Both the position numbers and the translations under genes were made by a program. Positions 36,271-48,939 of a stretch of DNA of 64,000 nucleotides are shown here, piece after piece. The first letter of the stretch is position 1, and each line of letters begins with the position of its first letter. Under the pieces are notes generated by a model. That model did not search any database. It was not told the origin of the DNA and saw only the letters and a list, made by a program, of their open reading frames with translations. The DNA is from Plantago elongata (taxonomy: Eukaryota; Streptophyta; Magnoliopsida; Lamiales; Plantaginaceae), in the NCBI GenBank assembly GCA_036897095.1, contig JAYMSP010000208.1:1-64000 (forward strand), given 5' to 3'.

Positions 36271-37442
36271 AGGGGCAAGGTATGAAACAAAAAGCAGTTC
36301 ATCATCACCTGGCAAGCAATTACAGGAAGCATCTGCAGCTAAGAAGGCCGTCTTCAACTCTGCCCTATATATCTGTTCCCGGATTTGTTTATTCATTCTT
36401 TCTGCAAAGTTGTAGTTGGCTACTCGTGCTGCAGAGCATATGAGCTCCCTTGATAGTTGGTACTCTAGTGGGCAATCATCCAGCATCAGGATCTGGGTTC
36501 TGAACTGCACTTCTCAGTTCGGCTTGCCGCATCAGGTGTTTCTGTAAACTGTAATTTCCCCTTAGATTAAATTGTATATGAAGTGTTTCAAGTTGACTAG
36601 CATATGAGTCTGGACTTGGCCAAGGGCTAGTGTCCCTGATTACAGTTTTGCATGATGTTTTCTATCCAAAACTATTGATAAAACATGAAGTTGGGGGTAT
36701 TCTTGGTACGCTTGTTTATAGATATTTCAGCTATTTATTGAGGCTTTGATTCTACAGGAAAATTATGGGTAAGCACCTCGGAAACAGTAAGTAGTAAAAA
36801 TCACAATCCAATAAAGTAAATTGAGGGTGGGTTTGGAATACTTGGGTAGTGAGTTGGTTTTCAACATCATGCCCTATTGCCCTGTGTGTTCAAGTTGGTT
36901 GATGTCTTGATGACTTTGGTAGAAGAAGAAGAAGAGTCGGTACAATATGTAGGTCGTTTGATCCCTGGATTTCCGTTGGACAACTTGTTTAATCTAGTTC
37001 AACATGTCTTCTTACTTTTTAGTTTTAAAAATGGTACTATGAGTCTATAAGATCATGTTCATGGCATGCCCTGGTTTAGGTTATATTCCAAGATAGGCAA
37101 TCCACTTTTCTATTCAATAACACCGTTGATTTTGAAGCTAAAGGGTACGCCTTTTACAATTCCGAAACGGCAAAACAATCACCAAAATCCAAATGCAGTG
37201 TTGAATAATTAAGGGAACGGTGTCTACTCTCAACACTTGCAGTAAATCAATTATGGTTAATTTTTCTTATAAAATTTATGTTTTTAACAAAAATCTTATA
37301 TCTCATATCTCAATTGTTTTGCAATTTTCATAGCTTTTCATCATTATGTTATAGATTTATAGTAAAAGCTTACACATTTAACTACAACTTCATTTATCAC
37401 CTTGTTTATTCAGTTAGTTATCTCAAATAGTTTATTAAAAGA
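36271..37442. other. 3' UTR of the FEI-like gene and downstream stretch
   Basis: The first 300 bp or so are the presumed 3' UTR. A minus-strand open frame at 36166-36510 overlaps the last exon and is a shadow. No further gene is seen before the second Helitron copy. Confidence 0.5.
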
Positions 37443-38393
37443 CTAGAAATGATACATCGCATTAATCGTGGTGTTGATAAATTTTATAAATTAATTATCA
37501 TATCTACATGTCTAACCATATTTGATGTGACATACCTAAACTCAATACATCAATTTTGTTAAAATATTACATTATGAGATTGATACTTTCTCAGTGTAGA
37601 GTTCTGAAATCGTGATTAATAAATATATTTAAACAAAGAAAAAAATGAAAAGTTGACAACATTTTCAATAACGATATTTCAAATCCTTTAAAAAATAGAA
37701 AATTAGTAACGAATAGTTGTAATTTGACGAGAAGTGACAATTTTACTTAACAGATCTAAATCAAAAATATAAATATATTTATAATTTTAATAAAATAATG
37801 TATTAAGAATATTATTATCGATGGAAGATAAAGTTTAAGTCACATAGAATATGCATGTTGAAATGCTTGATGTGAAAATAGATCCAATCGTACGTGCTTT
37901 ATTGCGACTGACTTCTAAAATAACGAGAGCTAGCATTGAGACAATATGAGCATCAACAAAATGTTGAACAAACTGAAAAATAGTCATCACAGTCGGGGTC
38001 GTTAATTTGAGTAATCTAATCGAGTCGTATACACACCTAACACTTTATAGTCGCGATAAGGTGCAGGTGAGTCGGAGTCTGATCCGAACACACACAATGG
38101 TTCATACAGAAACAACAAATGGATGGGCGAAGGGGTATCTCCTGTGGTGTGAGCGGATTTTTTTTTTAAAATAGCATTTCTTAGTAGCCGGTTGTTGGAT
38201 AATTGAAAAGAAGCCATAAACAAGTTGCAAAAGTGAAATGACATTTTAACCAGTGGAATGACACTTTAACATGATAATGAGTAGCGTTTTTAATTGCCGA
38301 TTGCTAGAGAATAGAGAAGAAGTATTAAACAATTTACAAAAGTGAAATGACATTTTTACAAGTAAAATGACAAATTTAAAACCAATTAAAAGA
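37443..38393 (-). mobile_element. Helitron-like element, copy 2, inverted
   Basis: Reverse-complement counterpart of 28149-29100. On the minus strand it starts near TCTTTTAAT, runs through the same ordered blocks (TTTACTTGTAAAAATGTCAT, CTCCGACTCACCTGCACC, GTTGACAACTTTTC) and ends ATGTATCATTTCTAG before a T. The hairpin has decayed (CACGATTAATGCG). It lies about 1.2 kb downstream of the FEI-like stop codon. Nonautonomous. Confidence 0.68.
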
Positions 38394-38542
38394 CTTAAAA
38401 AAGTAACTAGTTTACCATATACTCCATGTATTTTGATAATACGTTTAGAATTAATTAGCTTATCCGCTCTAAGTTATCCATCTAATCAACCTCTTCATCA
38501 CATGACCATCTTAGATTCTTTAAGGAGAAGCTACGAACTTAA

Positions 38543-38691
38543 GGGGCTGATTGGCATAACATTTAAATTGTCATTTAGATGGAATTTTAGTAAAATTATA
38601 TTTGAAATAGAATTAAAATGAGGTATTTAAAATGTACTTAGACCAAATCAATATACATCAAATTAAATGGAGTCATTTAATCAATCACCCC
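38543..38691 (-). mobile_element. Tourist-like MITE, family A, copy 4 (inverted)
   Basis: Starts GGGGCTGATTGGCATAACAT and ends TTTAATCAATCACCCC. The interior is the reverse complement of the other copies (GGAATTTTAGTAAAATTATA), so it sits in the opposite orientation. TAA precedes it; the right-hand duplication is not preserved. Confidence 0.7.
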
Positions 38692-39895
38692 CTGTCACTC
38701 ATTCCATTCATCTCCCCTTAATTTGTGCAAGAAAGTAATTACATTTACATGCTTCATTCTCATGTGAACAGTAGTAACTCATTACTGATACTATTTTATC
38801 CTATTTCGGAGACTTGACAATTGACACTTCTAAAAAATGTCAAACCGGCAATTATTAGTATTAAAAGTATAAATTGTATTTGATTTATTGGACTGTACGA
38901 GAGTTCACTGCACATGTAAACAGTTGTATCATCTGAAAGTCAACAAGTATAATAAGCACCGAAAACTGGAGTCTGCTTACCACCAGACAAGCGCCGGTGT
39001 ATCCACAAGTATAATAAACATTGTTAGTTTAGGTGTCTCCCAAGTACCAAATACAATACCATCACCATATACTCATGTAGTATTAAAAACTTACGACTTC
39101 AATCTTCCACATTTTAATATGGAAGAATTTAATTTAATATTTTCATCCACTTAATGAATTTTTTTTTCATGCTTTATTCATTATTCTACGTACTTTATTC
39201 ACTATTTTTTTCCTCACCAATTTTCAATTTCCTCTTAGTCATTTTTCAACATATGATAGTACTTCATCGTGCTTTAAATGTTATATATCGTGATTATACC
39301 ACATGCAATATACAATACACTAAAATAACATGAAGCCGTGTAATATGTTATAGAGCTGAAATATTCAATACCTATAATTTAATTTCATCTTCTGATAAAA
39401 AAAATACTTATTAATTCTCTCTTCAACCCAAATTTGTGAAAAGACTGATGTACAGACAAAATAAAAATATAAGGTTATTTTGGATGCTTGGAAATAGGAT
39501 ATTGTATTCATTATGAAAAAATTACATGCAAATTTGAAGTAATCGAAAGTCCCACTAAAGATCCGGCGCGTGGTTAGACATTGCTTCTTAGTAGTACAAT
39601 TATGTTAAGATAAAAGAAACCGACAAAAGATATACAAATAAAGTCATTAGTAAAAAACAATCAAGATAAAACAGTGGACCGACTCATGTTAAGTTGTTTA
39701 TCGTGTGCTGTTCATTGATTGGTGGATTAGCAGTTGGTGCGATGGGCTAATCATGATCCAAAAGAAAAAGGAAATATAAGCGGATCTAGAAACAACCATG
39801 GCCCATCAGAATAAAAAACTAATTACGGTCAGAAAATATCCTCTAATTTGCCGCCACGTTACCCTCTCGTCAATCCATACCGTCGAAGTTGAAAT

Positions 39896-40010
39896 GACGG
39901 TTTGATATACCATTTGAATTGGAAAATACAATTTAGATTGTATATTTTATGTATAGAATGAGCAATTTGAATTGGTTTTTACCAATTTAAATTACATACC
40001 AATCCGACCC
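39896..40010. mobile_element. MITE, family B, copy 2
   Basis: GGTTTGATATACCATTTGAA at the left and, reversed from the right, GGGTCGGATTGGTATGTAAT form a hairpin. Same family as 13657-13773, with more changes between the arms. Confidence 0.6.
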
Positions 40011-41347
40011 TAAATACTCTATTTCCTTCGGTCTAATAAAAATTTCATAAGGAGCTACTTTCTCTTAATTTAAAGAGAATGAGTTAAATATTAATTTGTG
40101 AATTGTAGTATATTGATAAAGTTGTAATTGAGTCATAAAGTAAATGAAATATTAAAATAAAATAATAATAAAATAGATGAGATAAATAATAAAGAATTAA
40201 TTAATAATATAAACATAATTTTAAAAGAGAATAAATGTCCCGCCACGTTTTGAGTGCCTATTCTTTTTCCCATGTTCTTCTTTTCCTTCTGGAGTTTCAT
40301 AGTTAAAAAAATCATTAAACAACTTTTCAAAGTAAATCTTTTTCTTTTTTAGAAAACTAAGTCTCCTGCAACATAGTTAAAGAAATTTATTTATATACGA
40401 ACTGATATTGTTAGAAAAATTATTAATATTATTAATCAAAACGTATATAATTTTAATATTAATATGTTTTAATATTATAAAAGGACTCTCTTATTAATAT
40501 AATATATATTTTGATTAATTACATCGATTATTTTTTGAATGTTATAAGTCGTGTTTATATAATCCATTTAGTGGTTTTTTTTTCTATATCAAAGTTTAAA
40601 GAGTAAATGCACGTGTTTTAGAAGTGCACACCATACTTGTATCATCAAACTGAGATAACACCCATAATCCAATTGATATATTACAAGACAAGAATAATTA
40701 TTCGACTGGCAAATTTGAAAGTGTGGGAGTGTACAAGTAATAATGAACCCATGTTTGAGCCCACCGAAAGTTTTGTTGCCCTGAGAGTCCTAAATGGTGG
40801 GAGTGGCAAATTTTATGGTGCTAAAGTTAAGATGTCATTTGACTATAGACTGATGATCATGATTAAAAATTCCATCATTCCAATTGTAGAATTAGTAGTT
40901 TTAGTGCTGCTTTAAATTAGCGTGCAACCCTCCAGATGAAACTGCACCTTTACTTTTAGTGATCACCACGCATGTTATTTTTAATTCTAATTGATTGTTC
41001 ATATAAACCATTAATGGTGTATTATTTATCTAGTTCGACTCAAATTATTATCGAGTTCAAGTTCAACTCGATTTAATAGTAAAATGAGCTAGTTTTCAAA
41101 CTTAAATAATATCAGTAGACTCGAACTTTCAATATATATTTAATGCGTCGAACTTAACTTTAACGAGCTGATAATACTCGACTCGTGCAATAACAACTCC
41201 ATTTAGTTGGCTAAAATGATGAAGTACTTGGTGAAAGAATGATTTTGATACGTTTAGGGTGTGAACAAGCTAATTCGGGTATTTCTTGACCTCATCGAAT
41301 TTGTATACGAGTATAAATTTTGATTACAAGCTTGAGCTTCAAGATTA

Positions 41348-41507
41348 GGGGTTGATTATCATAGCATTTAAATTGCTCAATTTAGCTCGATGAACAGTGA
41401 TTTGGCCTAAAATACACTTTAAATACCCCAATTTCAATTCCATTCCAAATACAATTTCACCAAAATTCCATTCAAATGACCATTTGAGTGCCATGCCAAT
41501 CAGCCCC
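41348..41507 (+). mobile_element. Tourist-like MITE, family A, copy 5
   Basis: Starts GGGGTTGATTATCATAGC and ends GTGCCATGCCAATCAGCCCC, flanked on both sides by TTA (41345-41347 and 41508-41510). The core GATTTGGCCTAAAATACACT is shared with the copy at 4894. Together with that copy it defines the family and its 3-bp target. Confidence 0.82.
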
Positions 41508-41510
41508 TTA

Positions 41511-44500
41511 AGAGTTTGAATTGAAGACCGCGAACAGTGAACTTTCTTACGAAATGTTAATCCATATTAATTATTAGTATGATTTATCTATTTATAATCT
41601 TTTATATTTAAATTATACTGTTTTTAATTTTATATAGCAGTACGTTTTAAGTTAAAATTCCGCTCTCAGCTTTACTCATGCTCGTGAATTCCGCTCCATG
41701 AGCAATTAATATATAAACCACACCCATGTATTTCACATCACTCAAGAGTTGTTTATTTCAGTACTCATACAGCATACACCACCGAATATAAGTATTTACT
41801 TGAAAATCTGTAACACCAAGAGTCCGGTTTAATTAATCAAGTGACCCACCACATTTTAAAACATAAATTGTTGAACATATTCCACAAATATCAGCGAAAA
41901 CAAAATAGAAACTCGTACCTCTCCTTATCATCTCATTTGTTTAAACTAGAAAAAGAAAGAGAAGAAAGGGACACGTTACGTGTTTTTCACTTTGAAATTA
42001 ATTGATTTTTCAACTCGGATTTAATTTTAAAATATTTTTAACCCACAAAATCTTCTAAGAAATCAACAATTAATTGAAACGAAAAACACGGATTAAATTG
42101 TAATTCGTCTCATTTACCTTCATTTCTCGCGGGTAGGCGAACTTGGTAAAAATATTCCCGCGGGTTTCCGGGTTACAAAACAGTTTTGGGCGTTTTGGTT
42201 TTTGTTCATTATATTTGTCTTTTCCGGATAATGAACATTAGTCAAATACGCTTGAAATTACTCAAATAAGTGAATTATCATGCTTTCAATTAATTCCGCG
42301 GGACAAAATCAAAAAATAAACTGTCATTTCAGACAAATAGAAGGAACATTAATCATATAATCTGGAACAGTACTCAAAGTGAACATTACATATATATAGT
42401 TAAACACATTATGCTTTAAATCAACCTTATATACATATATCTAAAAATATTTTACAAAATAGTTGTGAACATTACAAAAATAGTTTATAACATTACCAAC
42501 ATAGTTAAGAACAATACTAAAGGCAATAATATTTTTTGCACAAAAACATCACTTTTCTATTACATAGATTTGTTTCGGAGATTTTCAAACTCATCAAAGA
42601 TTTCTATTTGGCCATCCCCCAAGACTCTCCACAAGATTTGTGTTAACTTCAACTTCACATTTATCTGCGCAAAGAACAGTACATGCATTAGCATAAACCT
42701 TACATACATCATCAAGAACATTATATACATTACACGTAAAATTAAATCGTATTTTTCACTGAGTTCGTAGCTGAAAAATTTACAACACTGCATAAATCAT
42801 CACATAAAATCAATAAAACAAGTAGAACGTTACACATATAATTGAGAACATTACTATATAAGCTCAAACATAACACAAATAATCTAGAACATTTTATCAC
42901 TGTTGTATGCAATTTTTTCAGACCTATTTCAAAATCTCAACTATATTGGGAAAAAAAAAATTCATCAATTTATATTTGAATCAAAACATTGTTGAAACTT
43001 ATATACGAGAACTTTTTGAGTAGATCGATGGATAAACAATCAAATCGTAATAGAAACACAGATTTTCGAGCATATGTTCATGCACTATGTTTTATTGAAC
43101 ATCTTATATATAAGCAACGATATTACAGAGAAAAATCCACAACATCACACATATTAGCCAAAACATTTGAAAAAACAGTTACTCAATTTTGAAATATGAG
43201 TCAAATTTTTAACTACAATTGTAAAACAAACACTGATTTTAGATAAATTATGTCGAGATCTAGTTGTTTGTACCTTCTTGATGTTGTTTCTAATGATCTT
43301 GAGCTTGATTTGGTTGATTTGGATAGAATTTGAGCTTGGAAAGACATATTTTGAGATGAACATTATCAAATATTCATATTTTTTCTTTGTGATTTTGTTT
43401 CCGGCGAGTTCGAACATGTTTTCCGGCGACTTGTATCTTTTTCGACGAGTTTATATTTTTAGAGAGATGAATTTTGAGTTTTCAACTTTAAGGATTTTTG
43501 AGTTATGAGGTATGTGCGTTATAGTTGAGTATATATAATTACCCGTTTAACCCATTTGTAAGGATTCACTTTCTAACCCTTAGTTGAATTGGGGTATTTT
43601 TAATCTAGTTTTAGATATTTATATAATTAAAGCAAGTTAGTCACTTAAGTACTTTCTAAGAATAGTATTTTCTAATACTTTTTTTTTTTTCACTCCACTG
43701 CCGTATAATATCTATATTGAAATGCTATGCATTACATCCAGTTGGGTAATACCTAATTGAATAGTTCATAATTTAATAAAATTTTATAATTTATTTAATA
43801 AATTAATTAGCTAATAAGTTAAATGTAATAAACTAATTAGCTAATAAGTTAAATATATTATATAAAAACAAACTAAATAATTTATGCTTTTATAAACATT
43901 GTGGACAAACTTCTTTTCTCTCGTAACTTATTATATTCATAAATAAATTTATGCTCTATTTTTTTCAACTGAAATTTACTAAACTGAATTGAACTAAAGT
44001 ATATGACAAATTATAACTAAACTAGTTGAACTGAACTGAACTGAACTAAATGAAAGATAATAAAATTGAACTGTATTAATTTTAAGTAAAAATAATATAT
44101 AAACTTAATATGAAATAAAATTATTGAAGTGATAAACCTGTGTTAAAAAAGAAGAAATATAATTCAATTTAATTTGAAATAGTCGTAAGTGGCCATATTG
44201 TATATGTACTCATGTAGGTAGGGTGCTTGCCCTACTCTTTCTCCCAATTCTTATTGTTTTGATATTATTTATTATATGTTATACATATCACTAAAATAGA
44301 TTATTATCTTTTAATAATATATTTTAATATATACACACTAGTCGATTTTATTTCCCGAAAATGCAATCGGACCAGTACCATTAGAGTTGTCCCGTTTATA
44401 ACCGGAACAGTAGGAATATGTAATCAATCATCCTCTTCCGGAAAAGAAAATGAGTCCAGTAAACCAGCTGTATAATGGAATGGGACGTGGTTTTGATCTT

Positions 44501-44605
44501 ATCTTCGATCCTAGTAAGAGCTCCCTCCTCTTGTGGCCCACAGCTTGATGCGTTAAAAACTAGTAAAATAATGAAGTAGGCCCCATCCTAGTTGGTCTGG
44601 ATTTT
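41511..44605. other. Gene-free AT-rich stretch with a degenerate repeat block
   Basis: About 42330-42900 repeats a short GAACATTAC-like word many times at irregular spacing (for example GTGAACATTACAAAAATAGT, then ATAACATTACC, AAGAACAATAC). The right edge near 43400-43460 carries TTTCCGGCGAG-type words. This looks like the body of a nonautonomous DNA element, but no ends were resolved. Open frames here are AT-driven and unassigned. Confidence 0.4.
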
Positions 44606-44609
44606 GGGC

Positions 44610-44616
44610 TATATAT
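44610..44616 (+). promoter_or_regulatory. TATA box of the F-box/FBD gene
   Basis: TATATAT in GGGCTATATATCCAG. With a start about 30 bp downstream, the first non-coding exon would run from about 44645 to 44799. Confidence 0.5.
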
Positions 44617-44644
44617 CCAGAACCAAATTGTAGATCTGCTACCA

Positions 44645-45889
44645 TCTATCTTCCCATATCTCTTATCCAGTTCAATTCTTGTACGCATTTCCACACCTCA
44701 ATTATTGCCTTTCTCCCTCTGTTTTCTTCTATACGTTGCAAACCAAAACACCTCCAACAAGTTCTCTACTTGGAACAAGTATCAAACACTATTTCCAGGT
44801 ATGCAAATCCCCTTTCATCTTACAGTTTACTGCGATTTGCTTTGAGTTGTTTGCTTCAATTGGTTTTCTTTCTGTCGATGATTGATTGTTTATGTGTCTC
44901 TTTCTGCTTCTATTGTCTAATTAGTAATTGGTTTGAATCTTATTCGAATTTCTATAGCTTAAGGAAACAAAATGGAAGAAAATTAGATTGATCAGATTCT
45001 ATCGCCAAGTTTAGGGTAAAAATGAAATTATGTTTAGAGTGATTAGTGAAGGTGAAAAGGAAGAATCTGGAGAAAGGTAGTACAAAAATGGTGGGGAAGG
45101 CCTATGAGTTGTAAGTAAAGACGGTGGTGGGACGCTTGCCTGTCAGTCGGTGGGACCCGGGATTGGCTTGTGGGTCTCACTTTTTATGTGTTAGTGTGTG
45201 CATTAATATCTACTCTAATATAGAATTAGTTGGCTTCAGAAAACTGCCATAGTTGTACGTGAAATGTTGTTATCTTCTTTACTCAAATTTGTTTGCTCCA
45301 TCCATCTTACCTAGCACGCCATTAGTACAATCTAATGCACTTGGATTTACCTTAATGGATCAGAATATACCATATGGCTTTCTTGTTTTACAATGCTGAT
45401 TCATGACTTGTTTAATCAATTGACTGATTGAGAATGGGACCGTATGCTTATGCCACATAGAATATTACAAGCTGGAATTTGTGACTCTTTCATGCCTTCA
45501 ATTATTGTCCTCCTGTTATTATTATTGATAAAAAATACTCTATTTAGCTTAGAATTGAAGCACTGTTAGTCAACTGTCATCACATCACGTTCTTAAGAAC
45601 CTTCTAACGTCTACTATTTTCTTGAAAGTCATACAAGTTACAACTGGGAAAGGTGTGTTTGAAAGTATTACCATTAGGTTTGAAAATTCTCCACATCTAT
45701 CAGCTTCCTTTTGGATACTTGCAAATTGCAATGGTAGAACCTATATCCTTCAAAGTGTTTTTCTTTCTTTTCAAAAATTACTTTTGGTGTTGTTTGGTTT
45801 GGTTTGGTTTGCCTTTTCTCTGTTGATGTGAATGATCTTGATTTATTCTGATTCTCTCTTGGTTTTAATTTTCCAGTTAATTGCTTAAT
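44645..45889 (+). other. 5' UTR with intron, F-box/FBD gene
   Basis: A likely leader exon ends at 44799 (TATTTCCAG followed by GTATGC). The likely acceptor is at 45876 (AATTTTCCAG), only 13 bp before the start codon. The intron is about 1.08 kb. The start of the leader is an estimate from the TATA box. Confidence 0.55.
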
Positions 45890-47237
45890 ATGGATGCTGC
45901 TATGAGATCCCAAACCGATATTATTAGCAACATGCCTGATTGCATAATTGAAAACATTCTTGGATGCTTGCCTCTTCGTGATGTTGTGAGAACAAGCATT
46001 CTGTCAAGGGAATGGAGGTACAAATGGCTTTCGTGCCCTGAAATCATTTTTGACTTCTGGTTTGACCAGATGTTTCTGGGAGGCCACAAACTGGAGCCTC
46101 TTGTTTACCAGATTCTTGAGCGTCATGAAGGGCCGCTCAAATTTGCCCTCCAAGTCCCTGATCTCAAAAGTTGTCCAGAGATCGATGAATGGGTTAATCT
46201 GCTGCCCACCCAAACTCTCCAAGATTTGACCCTCTATGTCTCGAGGGGCGAAAACCATAAGTTGACTTCTCATCTGCTTGAGTTCCGGAACCTTAGGAAC
46301 CTGAGGCTATATAATTGTGCTTTTGATCCCCCATCCGGTTTCAAGGGATTTACCAAGATTAAGAGCCTTGATTTTCAGAATTGTACATTCGAACCTGAAA
46401 CATTTTGTCGATTTGTAGCTTCATGCCCCAATGTTGAGAATATTAGATTGATCCACTGCACCGGCTTTGATCATCTTGAAATCTCTGGTCCCAAATTGAA
46501 ATCTTTCGATTTTCACGGTGTGTTCAGATCGGTTTCTTTCAAGAACTGCCCTGTTCTTGCAGATGTTAAGGTCTACTTCTCCACCATGGATCATAGAGGT
46601 GCCGGATTTTCGTATGATTTAGTCAAATCATTGAGTTGTTTGCCTGCATTAGAAGATCTACAACTGCAAGCTTATGCATTGGAGGACCTTGTCCTGTATG
46701 GTGCACCCAACAAATTACAAATTGCATTGAAAAAGCTCAGAAATCTTCACCTTTCGGACATGTACTTTGAAAAGATTGAGGAGATGTCATGTGCCATTTG
46801 CTTCATCCGCAGTTGTCCCAATTTACAGAGACTTAAAATCACAGTAAGTTGCATACTCAAATTCTAGTTATCATACATAAACATATATGATATGCACGAT
46901 AGAACAGTACTCATCTATTTTTCTTCTGCAGGCTTTTACCATTGATGTTGTGGGTTCTGTTGTGGAGTTCCTGCGTTCCCAGAAGAGAACGGAGGCTTTA
47001 ATCAATCTCAGGTCGGTTAAAATGCAACTCTTCTCTGGTATCGAGCCTGAGATGGAATTCGTGAAGTACCTATTAGAATCAGCGACTTCACTCGAAGAAA
47101 TGGCAATTGCGCCCCATGCTGGGAGTATAACTGATGGAGGAGAGTCGATATTGAACGAGCTTAAGCGCTATCCCCGTGCTTCTCCAAGGGCAGAGATCAT
47201 TAGTTCTGATAGAAAACAGGGGAAGAATGTCAAGTAG
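45890..47237 (+). CDS. F-box/FBD/LRR-repeat protein, At1g13570-like
   Basis: Two exons, 45890-46843 and 46932-47237, joined at a phase-0 GT-AG intron (AAAATCACA then GTAAGT; TTCTTCTGCAG then GCTTTT). The product is 419 residues, close to the 416 of Arabidopsis At1g13570. An F-box lies at about 12-50 (ISNMPDCIIENILGCLPLRD, SILSREWRYKWLSCP) and binds SKP1/ASK. Plant-type LRRs follow at about 100-290 (LQDLTLYVSRG, LRNLRLYNCAF, LEDLQLQAYAL). An FBD domain closes the protein (YLLESATSLEEMAIAPHAG, with the ending RASPRAEII). FBD F-box proteins form a large plant family acting as SCF substrate receptors; the target is unknown. I start at the first ATG after the 5' UTR acceptor; Met5 of the product is also possible. 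No defect is visible. Confidence 0.93.
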
Positions 47238-47605
47238 TCGTGCTGACTTGGGACCATATATAGCACAAGGCGAGCCTGTGTTGTGTTGTAATTACTGTAG
47301 TATTTAGGCTTTCGTCTGTTGCTCTGCTATTTTTTCTGCAGCGCTAAATGTAAGTTGATGGCTGTGATTTCCTTGTGGCCTTGGTTTGAGCTTGTAATAT
47401 AACATGTGATAGTAAATTTCTCGTAGTTTCATGTATTGAGGTTCTGTGGTTTTTGGAAAGGAGAAATCATAATTCTGAGTTCTATCAATGATTACAACAT
47501 CGGAGTTTCATTATGCTCTTTTCATATTTTTTTATACCATTATATGAAGTTAAGCCTAAACAGAGACCTAAAATCATAAGTAGATGTGACTATTAACAAG
47601 AAGTT

Positions 47606-48939
47606 TCATTTGGATTTGCCGCAATCAGTTGGGAGAAAGCTCACTGTTTTAGCCTGAAGATCAAATCCAATGTGATAGTTCATTTGGTGCAAGTTACCGA
47701 AAATAGCCAAATCATCCGAGGGCACCAATGTCAAACACACCAGACCTTGCTCAGCTTCAATAAAAGTGCCACCTTGTGGCAATTCCATATCTGCGCCTGA
47801 GAAATGTGCAATGATTGGGTGGATTGAACTCACCACCACTAGGCACCTGGTAGCACAAGCCGAATATACCTTCGAATCGGATCCTTGTGTCTCCTTAATA
47901 ACATTCACGAGCTCAGTTTCAAGCCCGTTGTACAAGTCCTTGGGTAGGAACGTTAGGGTCGTACCAGAGTCTATGATGATGTTGCCTTCCTTGTCCATGG
48001 CCTTGGAGTTGGATTTGTATGACGTCTTGTTTCCAACACTGATGTCTTCTAGTCTTAGGAAGTAGAAAGTGTCAGGCGCCTTACGTATGATAGGAGTCGA
48101 AACAACACTAGGCCCCGTGACAACGGCATCAGTACCAAACTTGATCTTGCTAGAAACCTTGGAATCAAGGAAGGTTAGACAGTACGCAAATCTTCCTCCT
48201 ATCGATGTTGACAATTGATTGATTATCGAAATGGAACCACCACCAAGACCAACGATCCCGGATGCTGTCTCGTTGAATGTACCAGCATTATGGTGACTGC
48301 AACCGAACACGACTTTAGGAAAAGACATGCTGCTTTGTTCCGTACCAGTGCCAAAAGTAAGAGTCTCAATAGCTAGGTCACCAATGCTATAGGACATGTC
48401 CCCGTAATTAACTTGGTAGTTGCAATTTTTAGAGTTATCACAACTTGCGGTACTACCAACAGAATTACATTGGTCGGATTCACATGAAACACTCCTATAA
48501 GTTGAAGTCTTACTCGGGTCGAAAAGCGGGTCCGTTTGATTGTAACATTGCGAGCACGGCTGGCATTGCGTCCACTCAGATCACTTCCGGTATCCGCAAT
48601 TGCCATCACATCAACTGGCACGGTACCAAGTTGGATCTTCATAAGGTACTCCCCACCGGTGGGCATAACGAGGGACTCAAAATCATCTTGGGACGAATTT
48701 GTCGTGGATTTCAAAAGAGTTGATCTAAGAGTAGATCTCCGCGAGAATGAGCGATGTAGCACTTTCCTCAGACACTGGAAGCGAGTCTTGAAAATGTTGT
48801 ATGTAGGGTAGCGTGACGAATCACGTTGGATTAAATCAAGAGTGTTACCACCTCTCTTAGAGGAGGCATCGATCAAAGCAGCGAAGCAAATGCTAAGAAG
48901 AAGAAGAGAAAAAAGGAATGATTTGTTGTAAGAAGCCAT
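47606..48939 (-). pseudogene. CDR1-like aspartic protease (pepsin family A1), one frameshift
   Basis: Intronless, as is usual for the CDR1/nepenthesin-like family, about 444 residues. Parts: signal peptide (SFLFSLLLLSICFAALIDA), prosegment with LIQRDS, first active site DTGSDL at about 116-121, a Cys-rich nepenthesin-type insert (WTQCQPCSQCYNQTDPLFDP, then SCDNSKNCNYQVNYGD), FGCSHHNAGTF, second active site IIDSGTTLTFLP with Asp at about 324, C terminus HIGFDLQAKTVSFLPTDC. The first 121 codons and the last 323 (48574-47606, with stop) are in different frames. One base is missing at 48574-48576, just after DTGSDL. Both parts are otherwise free of stops and keep the catalytic residues, so this is a very young pseudogene, a variant allele or an assembly error. 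Family members are apoplastic or secreted proteases; CDR1 acts in disease-resistance signalling. Confidence 0.88.

Larger units (their letters stand above)
38394..41347. other. Gene-free stretch with MITEs
   Basis: Holds family A and family B MITEs (38543, 39896) and a Stowaway-like start at about 40013 (ACTCTATTTCCTTCGGTCT). A 92-codon open frame at 40637-40915 includes a slightly protein-like segment (ESFVALRVLNGGSGKFYGAK), but I cannot assign it and see no gene structure around it. Confidence 0.4.

Noticed and set aside
40637-40915. Possible small protein with ESFVALRVLNGGSGKFYGAK
   Set aside because: No family recognised, no supporting exon structure, and it lies among MITEs; kept only as a note in the intergenic entry.
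47766-48811. Plus-strand open frames across the protease gene
   Set aside because: They are antisense shadows of the CDR1-like coding region.
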